A stretch of 44,148 nucleotides of DNA from Flavobacteriia bacterium (GTDB lineage Bacteria; Bacteroidota; Bacteroidia; Flavobacteriales; Flavobacteriaceae), in assembly GCA_004293045.1 (NCBI GenBank), contig RDXY01000013.1, positions 1 through 44,148 of the forward strand. Direction: 5' to 3'. A program made the translations under genes and the position numbers. Every line of letters starts with the position of its first letter. The stretch's first letter is position 1. Of this stretch, positions 24,743-33,999 are shown one piece after another. Below the pieces are notes generated by a model. It saw only the letters and a list, made by a program, of their open reading frames with translations, ran no database searches and was not told the origin of the DNA.

Positions 24743-25387
24743 ATGGCTTTAAAAGATATTTTAAATTTTTTCTCTCCGAAGGATAAAACATTCTTTCCTT
24801 TATTTGAACAAGCAACTCATAAATTAACAAAACTTTCCGAGTTTTTACATGAAGCAGCAAATGCTACTAAAAATGACCGCGATATTTATTTTACTAAAAT
24901 TGATGAATTGGCAGAAAATATTGAAAAAACATCTCATACGATGAATTTAGAGTTGAGTAAAAACTTCATTACTCCTTTTGATAGAGAAGATATTCATGCT
25001 TTGATGTCCACGATTGAAGATGTTTCCAGTAATTTACAAGAAGCATCTAATAGAATTAGAATGTATCAGGTTGAAAAAATCAGCAAATCCATTAGAAAAA
25101 TTACAGAAATTAATTTAGAAGCTTGTCAACTCATTACAGTATCTGTAAAGGAATTGAAAGAAATGAAAGATTTTAAAAATGTATTTGAATGCGTGAAGAA
25201 AATCAATAAATTAGATAGAAAATCAGATTCTGTTTTTGAAAAAGCCATCTCAGATATTTTTGAAAATGAAACGGATGTTAAAAATATTATCAAATATAAA
25301 GAAGTATTAGCGTCTTTAGATAAAGCTACAGACAAATGTAAAGCAGTGGCTAGAGTTCTAGAAGCCGTTGCAGTTAAACATTCTTAA
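24743..25387 (+). CDS. DUF47-family PhoU-like phosphate transport regulator, 214 aa
   Basis: An all-helical PhoU-like protein (TIGR00153/DUF47). It starts MALKDILNFFSPKDKTFFPLFEQA and contains repeated long amphipathic helices with acidic clusters (DFKNVFECVKKINKLDRKSDSVFE, then LASLDKATDKCKAVARVLEAV). Members are encoded directly before Pit-type transporters and are thought to control them. Here the Pit gene starts 9 bases downstream, so the pair form one operon. Confidence 0.9.
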   Translation: MALKDILNFFSPKDKTFFPLFEQATHKLTKLSEFLHEAANATKNDRDIYFTKIDELAENIEKTSHTMNLELSKNFITPFDREDIHALMSTIEDVSSNLQEASNRIRMYQVEKISKSIRKITEINLEACQLITVSVKELKEMKDFKNVFECVKKINKLDRKSDSVFEKAISDIFENETDVKNIIKYKEVLASLDKATDKCKAVARVLEAVAVKHS

Positions 25388-25396
25388 TTAAGTATT

Positions 25397-27028
25397 ATGT
25401 TTACACTTTTAATAGTAATTATTATAATTGCATTGTTATTTGATTTGGTAAATGGATTTCACGATGCGGCCAATTCAATTGCAACAGTTGTTTCTACAAA
25501 AGTATTAACACCAACGCAAGCTGTGGTTTGGGCCGCTTTTTTTAATTTAGTTGCGTATTGGGTGTTTGATATGAGTGTAGGAAATACGGTTGCTAAAACA
25601 GTAGATAATTCTGCAATTACACTTTGGGTTATTTTAGCTGGACTAATAGCGGCAACGCTTTGGAATTTATTAACTTGGAAATTAGGTATTCCGTCTTCTT
25701 CTTCTCATACACTTATTGGTGGATTTGGTGGTGCTGCAGTCGCACATGCTGGTTTTGATGTTTTAAATTCTACCGAAATTTTAAAAACAATTGCATTTAT
25801 ATTTTTAGCTCCTGTAATTGGGGGGCTAATTTCTTATTTGATTGCAATGGTTACCATTCAAAGGAAATTTGTTATAAAAATTACCATTTCAATTTTACTT
25901 TCAATACTTACTGTATATGTTACCTATAGTTTAAAAGATGCTTTAGATATTAAACCAATTATGATTTGGATTATTGGAGTACTTTTAGGACTTTTCATAA
26001 TAGTTTACTGTTGGTACGAAATTGTTCATGGTAAAAATCCATCGCATACCAAAGAAGGGAATATGTATAAAAAATTACAATTACTTTCTTCAGCCGCTTT
26101 TTCTTTAGGTCATGGTGGTGCCGATTCTCAAAAAGTAATGGGAATTATTTGTGCCGCTTGTATTGTTTATGCAAATTCTTATAGAGGTGGAACAGATACG
26201 GATATGCCAAATTTTGTTAAAGAGTACAACTTATTGCATACTACCGAAATTTTACAAATAAAATACAGTAATGAAGAAGGAAATTTGAAAAAATTTAAAC
26301 CTTCTGTTGGTATTTTTGGTAACGATACCATTTATTTGGACGGGAAGAAAATAGTAGATGTTTCCTCAAACGAAACTATTTATTCTGATGAAAAGTTATC
26401 TACTAAAGTTTCTAAAACGAATCCATTTTTAATGGCATTGGAAAACGAAAAAGTAAACGTTAACAACTTTGAAAAAGTTTCTAAAAAACTGGCAAAACTT
26501 GAAGTGTATTCGGATAAAAAAGAAGTGAAAGATGTAGTAACTAATGAAATAATTTTTAGTGACAATAAGATCAACCCTAACTATAGATATGCGAAAATTT
26601 TCTCAAAATATATTGATGAAAACGGAAATCTTTTGGAAGGACATAAATTAGAAACAAAAGTTACTAAAGAAACTATGCCAACTTGGATTGCTTTTGGGTG
26701 TTATTTAATGATTGGAACAGGTACTTTAATGGGGGGTTGGAAAATCGTAAAAACTATGGGAACTAAAATCACTAAAGTTACTCCATTAGAAGGTGTTTGT
26801 TCTGAAACCGCAGGTGCATTAACTTTGTTTACAGTATCACAAATGGGCGTACCCGTTTCTACAACACATACGATTACAGGTTCTATTATTGGAGTAGGGG
26901 CTACCAAACGTTTAAGTGCGGTAAGATGGGGAGTAACCATTAGCTTATTATGGGCTTGGATATTAACCATTCCAGTATCTGCAATTATTGGAGCATTATT
27001 GTATTATATTACTACATTGTTTTCATAA
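25397..27028 (+). CDS. inorganic phosphate transporter, Pit/PHO4 family, 543 aa
   Basis: A low-affinity phosphate-metal symporter of the inner membrane. The duplicated PHO4 signatures are clear: LVNGFHDAANSIATVVSTKV near the N-terminus with SSSSHTLIGGFGG, and VSTTHTITGSIIGVGATKR near the C-terminus; HGGADSQKVMGII lies in between. About 12 transmembrane helices flank a large soluble loop (about residues 275-425, Lys/Asp/Glu-rich) not present in compact Pit proteins but common in Bacteroidota. It is co-transcribed with the DUF47 regulator and followed by a strong terminator. Confidence 0.93.
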   Translation: MFTLLIVIIIIALLFDLVNGFHDAANSIATVVSTKVLTPTQAVVWAAFFNLVAYWVFDMSVGNTVAKTVDNSAITLWVILAGLIAATLWNLLTWKLGIPSSSSHTLIGGFGGAAVAHAGFDVLNSTEILKTIAFIFLAPVIGGLISYLIAMVTIQRKFVIKITISILLSILTVYVTYSLKDALDIKPIMIWIIGVLLGLFIIVYCWYEIVHGKNPSHTKEGNMYKKLQLLSSAAFSLGHGGADSQKVMGIICAACIVYANSYRGGTDTDMPNFVKEYNLLHTTEILQIKYSNEEGNLKKFKPSVGIFGNDTIYLDGKKIVDVSSNETIYSDEKLSTKVSKTNPFLMALENEKVNVNNFEKVSKKLAKLEVYSDKKEVKDVVTNEIIFSDNKINPNYRYAKIFSKYIDENGNLLEGHKLETKVTKETMPTWIAFGCYLMIGTGTLMGGWKIVKTMGTKITKVTPLEGVCSETAGALTLFTVSQMGVPVSTTHTITGSIIGVGATKRLSAVRWGVTISLLWAWILTIPVSAIIGALLYYITTLFS

Positions 27029-27043
27029 AAATATAAATTCTAC

Positions 27044-27078
27044 AAAAAAACCGATTTTCATTGAAAATCGGTTTTTTT
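27044..27078 (+). terminator. terminator of the DUF47/pit operon
   Basis: A near-perfect inverted repeat with 17-bp arms (AAAAAAACCGATTTTCA and complement) around a single base, ending in a T7 run, 15 bases after the pit stop. Confidence 0.9.
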
Positions 27079-27178
27079 GTTTCGTCATTTGTTAAAATTA
27101 ACATAAAAATTTTAGCATTCAAGTAACATAAATGTATATTTAAAGTCTTATAAAAAAACTAACTAAAAAAATAGTATT

Positions 27179-29722
27179 ATGTTGAAAAAATCAATACAAA
27201 TTTTATTTTGCTTTTTACTTTTAAGCACTTTTGACAGTGTAGCTCAAAAAAAAGACCAGAAAGGCAAAAATGCTCCTGCTGCACCTCCTGCTGCTGATGC
27301 CAAAAAACCAGAAGCCAAAAAGGAACCAAAACCTTACAAAAAAGTAATTGATTCTACAGCCGTTACGCAAAAAGGATTAATTGATGTTCATAAAGTAGCA
27401 GATAAATATTTATTTGAAATTTCTGAATCCTTAATTGGAAAAGAAATCATGACTATAACCCGATATTCTAAAACACCAGCTGGTGGTGGAATTTTTGGTG
27501 GTGAAGAAATTAATAGACAAGTAGTTCGTTTTGAAAAAGGAATGAACAATACCATTTTATTACGTTCTATTACTTATGTAATTATGACTCCAGATGAGGA
27601 CAAACCCATTACAAAATCAGTAAAAAATTCTAGTGCCGATCCAATTATTGGAATTTATGACATTTTAGCATATAAAAAAGACGAATCAGGTAAAAACAAT
27701 GTCGCTAGTGTTATTGATATGACTGCAGCTTTCGATTCCGATGTACAAACGTTTTCTTTGAATTCAATTAACAAGCAAATGTTAAGCATTCAGGCATTTC
27801 AAAAAGACAAATCGTTTATTCAATTTGTAAAAAGTTTTCCAATCAATACGGAAATTAGAACTACCAAAACGTTTACAACTGTAGCGCCTCAAATTTCAAG
27901 AACGCCAATGCCAAAAATTGGAGTTGATTTTCCAGCCGCTCTTGATGCGGGTGTAGTGACAATGGAATTAAATACCTCGTTTATTTTATTACCAGAAAAT
28001 CCAATGCGTAAACGTACTTTCGATAAAAGAGTGGGGTATTTTGCCAATGGATATGATGTTTTTGAAGAAGACTCACAAAAAGCAGATACAGATGTTTTTG
28101 CAGTAAGATGGCGCTTAGAGCCTAAAAATGAAGAAGATGCTCAAAAACAAAAAAATGGTGAATTAATTGAACCTAAAAAACCAATTGTTTACTATTTAGA
28201 TCCCGCAACACCAGATAAATGGAAACCATTCATCAAACAAGGTATTGACGATTGGCAAGCTGCATTTGAATTTGCAGGTTGGAAAAATGCCATTCGTGGT
28301 GAATATTGGCCAGAAAACGATCCAACTATGAGTTTAGAAGATGCTCGTTTTTCTGTATTGAGATATTTTGCTGCAGAAATTCAAAATGCATACGGACCTA
28401 ATGTACACGACCCAAGAACGGGTGAAATTATGGAAAGTCATATTGGTTGGTACCACAATATTATGAGTTTATTACGTGATTGGTACTTAATTCAAACGGC
28501 TGCCGTAGATCCAAATGCAAGACATAAAAAATTAGATGACAAATTAATGGGCGAATTAATTCGTTTTGTGGCGGCTCACGAAGTAGGTCACACGCTTGGA
28601 TTGCGTCATAATATGGGAGCAAGTAATGCTACTCCAGTAGAAATGTTGAGAGATCCAGAGTTCCAAAAGAAAAACGGTCATACTTCTTCTATTATGGATT
28701 ATGCACGTTTCAATTATGTAGCACAACCTGAAGATAATGTTAAAGATTTGTTTCCAAGAATTGGAGATTATGACAAATGGGCAATCAAATGGGGATATTC
28801 TTATTTTAAAGATGCTGCCGATGAAAAAGTGGAAAAAGCATTGTTAAATGAAATGACTAAAGATGCTTATAAAAACAGAAGACTTTGGTTTGGTACGGAA
28901 ACCAATCCATACGATCCACGTTATCAAACTGAAGATTTAGGAGATAATGCTATGAAAGCATCTGCTTATGGAATTAAAAATTTGAAAAGAATTTTACCTA
29001 ATTTAACGGAATGGAGTAAAGAAAACGGGGAAGATTATTCTGAATTAGAAGGATTATATAATTCGTTAGTTGGACAGTTTAGAAGATATATGGGACACGT
29101 AACTAAAAACGTAGGTGGGGTGTATGAAAATCCTAAAACCTATGATATGGCTGGAAATGCCTACGAAGTTACGCCTTCTGCAATTCAAAATGAAGCAGTA
29201 GCCTTCTTAAATGAGCAATTGTTTAAAACGCCAACTTGGTTATTAAATCAAAATATCAATTCTAAAATAAAAGGCGATGTTGGTGTGGATGCGATTAAGA
29301 GTATGCAAGACGCTACTTTGTCAAGTTTATTATCTAACGATAGATTGGTTCGATTAATTGAAACATCTTCTTTAAACAAAGCCAATTATTCAGTTGATGA
29401 ATTAATTTCAGATTTAAGAAGAGGTATTTTCTCAGAATTAAAAGCGAATACAGCTATTGATATGTACAGAAGAAACCTTCAAAAAGTATTTGTTAGTAGA
29501 GTTATTGATGTTGCGTTAGCTGATAAAACCGCTACAGGAAATTTTGATGGAAAAAGAATTAGTGTTTTAGATACCGATATTCCTTCTATTGCTAAAGGAC
29601 AATTGGTGGAATTAAAAGCCCAATTGAAAAAAGCGAGTGCTGTTGCTACAGATCGTTTAACTAAATTTCACTTAAATGATTTGGTTGCACGTATTGAAAA
29701 TGCTATGAAACCAAAGCAATAA
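27179..29722 (+). CDS. secreted zinc metalloprotease, metzincin with DUF5117/DUF5118-like domains, 847 aa
   Basis: A large exported metalloprotease common in Bacteroidota. After the signal peptide (residues 1-22) comes a low-complexity Lys/Pro/Ala linker (KNAPAAPPAADAKKPEAKK). The DUF5118- and DUF5117-like regions follow, then the catalytic domain with the metzincin zinc motif HEVGHTLGLRH (first His residue 467) and a candidate Met-turn region SSIMDYARFNY. The C-terminal 300 residues are helical. It acts outside the cytoplasm; its substrates are unknown. It stands alone with a terminator behind it. Confidence 0.9.
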   Translation: MLKKSIQILFCFLLLSTFDSVAQKKDQKGKNAPAAPPAADAKKPEAKKEPKPYKKVIDSTAVTQKGLIDVHKVADKYLFEISESLIGKEIMTITRYSKTPAGGGIFGGEEINRQVVRFEKGMNNTILLRSITYVIMTPDEDKPITKSVKNSSADPIIGIYDILAYKKDESGKNNVASVIDMTAAFDSDVQTFSLNSINKQMLSIQAFQKDKSFIQFVKSFPINTEIRTTKTFTTVAPQISRTPMPKIGVDFPAALDAGVVTMELNTSFILLPENPMRKRTFDKRVGYFANGYDVFEEDSQKADTDVFAVRWRLEPKNEEDAQKQKNGELIEPKKPIVYYLDPATPDKWKPFIKQGIDDWQAAFEFAGWKNAIRGEYWPENDPTMSLEDARFSVLRYFAAEIQNAYGPNVHDPRTGEIMESHIGWYHNIMSLLRDWYLIQTAAVDPNARHKKLDDKLMGELIRFVAAHEVGHTLGLRHNMGASNATPVEMLRDPEFQKKNGHTSSIMDYARFNYVAQPEDNVKDLFPRIGDYDKWAIKWGYSYFKDAADEKVEKALLNEMTKDAYKNRRLWFGTETNPYDPRYQTEDLGDNAMKASAYGIKNLKRILPNLTEWSKENGEDYSELEGLYNSLVGQFRRYMGHVTKNVGGVYENPKTYDMAGNAYEVTPSAIQNEAVAFLNEQLFKTPTWLLNQNINSKIKGDVGVDAIKSMQDATLSSLLSNDRLVRLIETSSLNKANYSVDELISDLRRGIFSELKANTAIDMYRRNLQKVFVSRVIDVALADKTATGNFDGKRISVLDTDIPSIAKGQLVELKAQLKKASAVATDRLTKFHLNDLVARIENAMKPKQ

Positions 29723-29724
29723 AT

Positions 29725-29767
29725 TTCGACCTGTTAAGTTTTTCAACTCGACAGGTCGAATTTTTTT
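29725..29767 (+). terminator. terminator after the metalloprotease gene
   Basis: 10-bp arms TTCGACCTGT (29725-29734) and ACAGGTCGAA (29751-29760), followed by seven T's. It lies between two converging genes. Confidence 0.85.
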
Positions 29768-29777
29768 ATCTAATTTG

Positions 29778-30873
29778 TTAGTCTTCTTTTTGTCCCATCA
29801 TCATTAAATAGGCCTTTAAAAACCCATCAATTTCACCGTTTAAGACGGCTTCAGAATCGGAGGTTTCAAATCCAGAACGCACATCTTTAATTAGTTTGTA
29901 AGGATGTAAAACGTAGTTTCTAATTTGCGAACCCCATTCAATTTTCATTTTTCCGGCTTCAATATCATCACGTTGTGCCAATTGTTTTTTCAATTCAATT
30001 TCATACAATTGCGATTTTAACATTTGTAACGCACGAGAACGGTTATCATGTTGCGAACGCGTTTCGGAACATTGAATCTGAATTCCAGAAGGTTTATGAT
30101 ATAATTGAACCTTAGTTTCTACTTTATTTACATTTTGTCCACCAGCACCACTAGAGCGGGCTGTTGTAATTTCAATATCTGCAGGATTAATTTCAATTTC
30201 AATGGTATCATCCACTAAAGGATACACATATACCGAAGCAAATGAAGTATGGCGCTTCGCATTACTGTCAAAAGGTGAAATTCGTACCAAGCGATGCACG
30301 CCATTTTCTCCTTTTAAGTATCCAAAAGCAAAATCACCTTCAATTTCTAATGTTACGGTTTTTATACCGGCAGCATCGCCTTCTTGATAATTCAGCTCTT
30401 TTACTTTATACCCTTGTTTTTCAGCCCACATTAAGTACATTCGCATCATCATGCTTGCCCAATCGCAACTTTCTGTTCCTCCAGCACCTGCGGTAATTTG
30501 AAGTACAGCACTTAAATTATCACCTTCTTCCGAAAGCATATTTCTAAATTCTAAATCTTCAATATGAGTGATTGTTTTCTCAAAAATGGCATCTAATTCT
30601 GCTTCAGAAAGGGCGTCTTCTTTGTAAAAATCATAAGTCAGTTGCAATTCTTCAGCTAAATCTTCACAATGTGTATAGTCGTCTACCCATTTTTTCTTCG
30701 AACGTAAATTTCTAACTACAATTTCTGCTTGTTTGGCATGGTTCCAAAAATCGGGAGCAAAGGTTTTTTCTTCTTCGTTACTTATTTCTACAAGCTTGGC
30801 ATCAACGTCAAAGATACCTCCTTAACGCACCAAGGCGATTAATAATGTCTTTTATTTGTTCGGTATTTACCAT
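29778..30873 (-). CDS. prfB: peptide chain release factor 2 with programmed +1 frameshift, 364 aa
   Basis: It terminates translation at UAA and UGA. The gene is read as 30873-30811 (21 codons, [21 protein letters not shown]), then a +1 shift past the T at 30810, then 30809-29778. At the junction the coding strand is AGGAGGTATCTTTGAC: an internal Shine-Dalgarno, the slippery CTT and the in-frame UGA, exactly as in E. coli prfB. Downstream are DVDAKLVEI and [28 protein letters not shown], the recognition domain with [16 protein letters not shown] (an SPF tripeptide as in RF2), and the catalytic GGQ at residues 244-246. Starts inside the second frame would lose the N-terminal domain. Low RF2 raises shifting, giving autoregulation. 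Confidence 0.96.
30808..30825 (-). promoter_or_regulatory. prfB programmed +1 frameshift site
   Basis: On the minus strand AGG AGG TAT CTT TGA C: UGA at 30810-30808, slippery CTT just before, and an AGGAGG anti-SD match three bases upstream of the CTT. It is nearly identical to the E. coli site (AGG GGG TAT CTT TGA C). Confidence 0.95.
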
Positions 30874-30894
30874 TTTATTTGTAATTTTACAGAA

Positions 30895-30902
30895 CAAAAA
30901 TA
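30895..30902 (-). promoter_or_regulatory. -7 promoter box for prfB
   Basis: The minus strand reads TATTTTTG, a full consensus match, 21 bases upstream of the prfB ATG at 30873. It lies within the 5' region of the divergent threonine aldolase gene, so the two promoters must overlap. Confidence 0.5.
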
Positions 30903-30919
30903 GACTATTTATACGATTT

Positions 30920-31945
30920 ATGGAAATTAATTTATTCAGCGATACGGTTACCAAGCCCACTCCAGAAATGTTACAATATATGTTTAACGCGAAAGTGGGT
31001 GATGATGTTTTTAAACAAGATCCGACAGTTAATGAATTGGAAGCGTCTTTAGCTGATTTATTTGGTAAAGAAGCCGCTTTGTTTTTTCCTTCCGGTACGA
31101 TGGCAAATCAAACCGCTATAAAATTACATACCAATCCGGGTGACGAATTAATTTGTGATAAATGGGGACACGTTTTTTTATACGAAGCGGGTGGAGTAGC
31201 CTTTAATAGTGGAGTTTCGTGTAATTTAATTGACGGAAATCGAGGTATGATTACGGCGGAGCAAGTAGAAAAAGCAATAAACGATCCTGAGTTTTATCAC
31301 GCACCAATGACTAAGTTAGTCTGTGTAGAAAACACTACAAATAAAGGTGGCGGCGCTTGTTATGATATAGAAGAATTAAGAAAAATAAAAGAAGTTTGCA
31401 CCAAACATAATCTAAAATACCATTTAGACGGCGCCCGACTTTGGAACGCTTTAGTAGCTAAAAAACAACATCCAAAACTGTATGGCGAATTGTTTGATAC
31501 CATTTCTGTATGTTTATCAAAAGGATTAGGAGCACCAGTTGGTTCGGTTTTGTTAGGTACAAAAGAAGATATGAAACGCGCGCTTCGAATTCGAAAAATA
31601 TTTGGTGGCGGTATGCGTCAAGCGGGTTATTTGGCAGCGGCTGGAATGTATGCGTTACAAAATAATATTTCTCGATTAGAAGAAGATCATAAAAAAGCTA
31701 AAGAATTAGGAAGTGTTTTAGAAACGCTACCTTTTGTTTATAAAGTAGAGCCAATTGAAACCAATATTGTAATTTTTACTCTAAAAAGCAATGTCAATGA
31801 AACGCAATTTATTGATAAACTTAAAGAGAAAAACATCAATATCAGCAATATGGGGCAAGGCAAATTACGAATGGTTACTCACTTGGATTACAAACAAGTA
31901 ATGCACGATTATGTAAGGGAAGTTTTGAGTAAAATTAGTTTATAG
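30920..31945 (+). CDS. ltaE: low-specificity L-threonine aldolase, 341 aa
   Basis: A PLP enzyme of fold type I that cleaves L-threonine or L-allo-threonine to glycine and acetaldehyde. It starts at the ATG at 30920 (MEINLFSDTVTKPTPEML); the ATG at 30845 would overlap prfB and add 25 hydrophobic residues alien to the family. Visible are LFFPSGTMANQ, the CVENTTNKGGGACY segment, the PLP-binding LDGARLWNA Asp, and the Schiff-base lysine K201 in CLSKGLGAPVGS. It has normal length. It is transcribed divergently from prfB. Confidence 0.92.
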   Translation: MEINLFSDTVTKPTPEMLQYMFNAKVGDDVFKQDPTVNELEASLADLFGKEAALFFPSGTMANQTAIKLHTNPGDELICDKWGHVFLYEAGGVAFNSGVSCNLIDGNRGMITAEQVEKAINDPEFYHAPMTKLVCVENTTNKGGGACYDIEELRKIKEVCTKHNLKYHLDGARLWNALVAKKQHPKLYGELFDTISVCLSKGLGAPVGSVLLGTKEDMKRALRIRKIFGGGMRQAGYLAAAGMYALQNNISRLEEDHKKAKELGSVLETLPFVYKVEPIETNIVIFTLKSNVNETQFIDKLKEKNINISNMGQGKLRMVTHLDYKQVMHDYVREVLSKISL

Positions 31946-31962
31946 ATAGGTACGCTGATTTT

Positions 31963-32021
31963 ACAGATTTTGTCGATTTTCATAAATTATATAAATCTTT
32001 TTAATTTGTTAAATCTGTGTT
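31963..32021. repeat. extragenic inverted repeat between convergent genes
   Basis: ACAGATTT (31963-31970) and AAATCTGT (32011-32018) enclose 40 AT-rich bases. The end AATCTGTGTT is shared with the element at 24211-24258. It fills the gap between ltaE and the thioesterase. Confidence 0.35.
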
Positions 32022-32030
32022 GCCATTATT

Positions 32031-32753
32031 TTAAATCTCAATTTCCAAAGCAAAACAATTTTTACCGTCTTTTGTTATCAAGAATGAATTTTCAGTATGA
32101 TGAATTTCAATTGCATCATTATAATTTAATTCTTGTAAGTAATTTAAGTTTAATCCTTTAATTGAATTACTTAATACCATTTCTACGTTGGCAACATCCA
32201 AACACCATTCTAAGTATTTAACATTGTTGGCGTGATTTACAATATCAATATCAGATAAAATAATTTTTCTTTCGTTTTTATGTGTAAATACTTCAGGAAT
32301 AGTTATTTTATGAATGGGTTGTGAAATACTATCTGTATCATATTTTTCAAAATGCGTATGGGTTAATGCTAAATTATCTGGTCGTCTGGTAGTAGTATTT
32401 ATTACCACCCAAAAAGTTTCGCAACCTATAAGTTTTTCTTCGTTTAAATACATTTCTAAACAACGAATGGAGCGCGAATTTTCTAAGGTTTTAATCCAGG
32501 TTTTTATGGTAATAACATCTTTCCATTTTGGTAATTTTGATATTTCAATTCGCATTCTACTTAACACCCAAGCTTGTTGATGTTGTTGCATGTCTAAATA
32601 GCTAATTCCACCTAAATCGGCATGAATACCCGCAACTATTTGAAATAAATTACAAATTTCGGTATGTTTTAAAAAGCCGTTAGGGTAGCAATGTTGAAAA
32701 CCAATTTCAAAATTTTGTTTGTATATAGAAGTAAAGTTAGATGAAATCGGCAT
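32031..32753 (-). CDS. acyl-ACP thioesterase (FatA/FatB-like double hotdog), 240 aa
   Basis: It hydrolyses acyl-ACP to release free fatty acids. Two hotdog repeats are visible. The first has LKHTEICNLFQIVAGIHADLGG, WVLSRMRIEISKLPKWKDVI and the TFWVVINTTTRRP strand. The second has the active-site-type segment DIDIVNHANNVKYLEWCLD (an Asp, His/Asn arrangement as in plant Fat enzymes). It belongs to the Acyl-ACP_TE family by this pattern. It is the last gene of a tight minus-strand series, starting 2 bases after the preceding stop. Confidence 0.88.
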   Translation of the reverse strand: MPISSNFTSIYKQNFEIGFQHCYPNGFLKHTEICNLFQIVAGIHADLGGISYLDMQQHQQAWVLSRMRIEISKLPKWKDVITIKTWIKTLENSRSIRCLEMYLNEEKLIGCETFWVVINTTTRRPDNLALTHTHFEKYDTDSISQPIHKITIPEVFTHKNERKIILSDIDIVNHANNVKYLEWCLDVANVEMVLSNSIKGLNLNYLQELNYNDAIEIHHTENSFLITKDGKNCFALEIEI

Positions 32754-32755
32754 AA

Positions 32756-33349
32756 TTAATTAAATTCAAATCCAAGAGTTAGTTGAATAGCATTTGAATT
32801 CCCAAAATATTTCTGGTCAGTATCATTTGCATTTAATCTATTAAAATACTTTATGTAATTAATACCAAAATAAGCAGTATAGGTAGTATTAAAATTATAA
32901 TCTAAATAGGATCCAATTTTAATTTCATTACCGTTTTGTTTTGCAATAGTTTTTCGTTCTTCATTTTTAAATTTAATATTCGCTGCTGCAAACTGTATAA
33001 ATGGGACTATTGTAAATTTTGTGTTTAATGTTATATTTTGCGAAGCTTCTACAAAATAGCAATGTTTCTTCATGTATTCAAAATTACCAATTACAGCTTT
33101 ATTTTTTAAGTTGAATTGATTGTATTCATATCCAAATGATAAATTGGTTTGATAAACTTTAATAAATGTGAAATTAGAACTAAAACCTACGCCACCACTA
33201 AAATCTTTGGCAAAAAAATTATTTCCAAAATAAATGGGAGAATTACTACCCAGTCTTAAACTAGGTTCTAAATTAACAATTTTAGTTTCTTTTTTTATTT
33301 GTGAAAAGGATGAAACTGAAAATAATACAAGTACAATTATTTTTTTCAT
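32756..33349 (-). CDS. secreted outer-membrane beta-barrel-like hypothetical, 197 aa
   Basis: I do not recognise a specific family. A signal peptide (MKKIIVLVLFSVSSFSQ) precedes alternating amphipathic strands typical of a small eight-stranded barrel (e.g. FTFIKVYQTNLSFGYEY, CYFVEASQNITLN, YTAYFGINYIKY), ending with aromatic TLGFEFN. Its ATG overlaps the stop of the upstream lipoprotein gene by one base (TAATG), so the two are coupled and probably work together. Confidence 0.65.
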   Translation of the reverse strand: MKKIIVLVLFSVSSFSQIKKETKIVNLEPSLRLGSNSPIYFGNNFFAKDFSGGVGFSSNFTFIKVYQTNLSFGYEYNQFNLKNKAVIGNFEYMKKHCYFVEASQNITLNTKFTIVPFIQFAAANIKFKNEERKTIAKQNGNEIKIGSYLDYNFNTTYTAYFGINYIKYFNRLNANDTDQKYFGNSNAIQLTLGFEFN

Positions 33350-33981
33350 TAGTAAGTGATAACGTGGTTCAAAGGGATAGTTGCTATGCTCAAATTTTCA
33401 ATAAAATTTTGCTTGGAATTATTATTTAAATCTTTAATTGTGTATTTTAATATAAAATTTTGATTTTTCTTTAAAGAATAATTAAAAATTGGATAATTTA
33501 CTTCTGGTGTTGAAAAGTCAATAACACCGGTATATTTTGATGCGATAACTTCAATTTTATCAATAATTTTATTAGAATTTACTTGATTTGGAGTAATATT
33601 AAAATCTGCTACATCTTCTAGTTTAAACATAGTAATTGTTCCAAAATCAAAATTAAAATTTTGAATGGTATCAGTGGTAATATTAATAATGTCATATGAT
33701 AAATAGGAAGGATTATTAATATGTATTGCAAAAGTAGAAACGGGTTTAAATATTTTTAATTCCACCCTTCCATTTTCATCAGATTTTTTATGATAAACAT
33801 CATCATCTACATTATAAATAACATAAGAGTTAAAATCAGAACTAATACTAGTTTCTATGTTTGGTGTAGGTATCGCGTTTTTATCTTCAAATTTAAAAGA
33901 AAGATTTATTATGGTTTCTCCATCATAAGGAATACCACATGAGGACAAAATCAAAACCACTAAAACTAATATTTTTTTCAT
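33349..33981 (-). CDS. hypothetical lipoprotein with CarboxypepD_reg-like fold, 210 aa
   Basis: The lipobox is clear (MKKILVLVVLILSSCG; the cysteine at residue 15 would be lipidated). The mature part has a regulatory-domain-like beta pattern (KSDENGRVELKIFKPVSTFAIHINNPSY) and no known catalytic motif. It starts 18 bases after miaA stops and overlaps the barrel protein by one base, so it appears to be an envelope gene pair added to the miaA operon. Function unknown. Confidence 0.7.
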   Translation of the reverse strand: MKKILVLVVLILSSCGIPYDGETIINLSFKFEDKNAIPTPNIETSISSDFNSYVIYNVDDDVYHKKSDENGRVELKIFKPVSTFAIHINNPSYLSYDIINITTDTIQNFNFDFGTITMFKLEDVADFNITPNQVNSNKIIDKIEVIASKYTGVIDFSTPEVNYPIFNYSLKKNQNFILKYTIKDLNNNSKQNFIENLSIATIPLNHVITY

Positions 33982-33999
33982 TTTGTTTTTTTTAAATAA

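Noticed and set aside
29778..30647. Short release factor 2 starting at an internal TTG
   Set aside because: The upstream leader, frameshift site and N-terminal domain are all present, so the longer frameshifted product is real.
30845..30919. N-terminal extension of threonine aldolase
   Set aside because: It would overlap the prfB leader and add a hydrophobic segment foreign to this cytosolic enzyme family.
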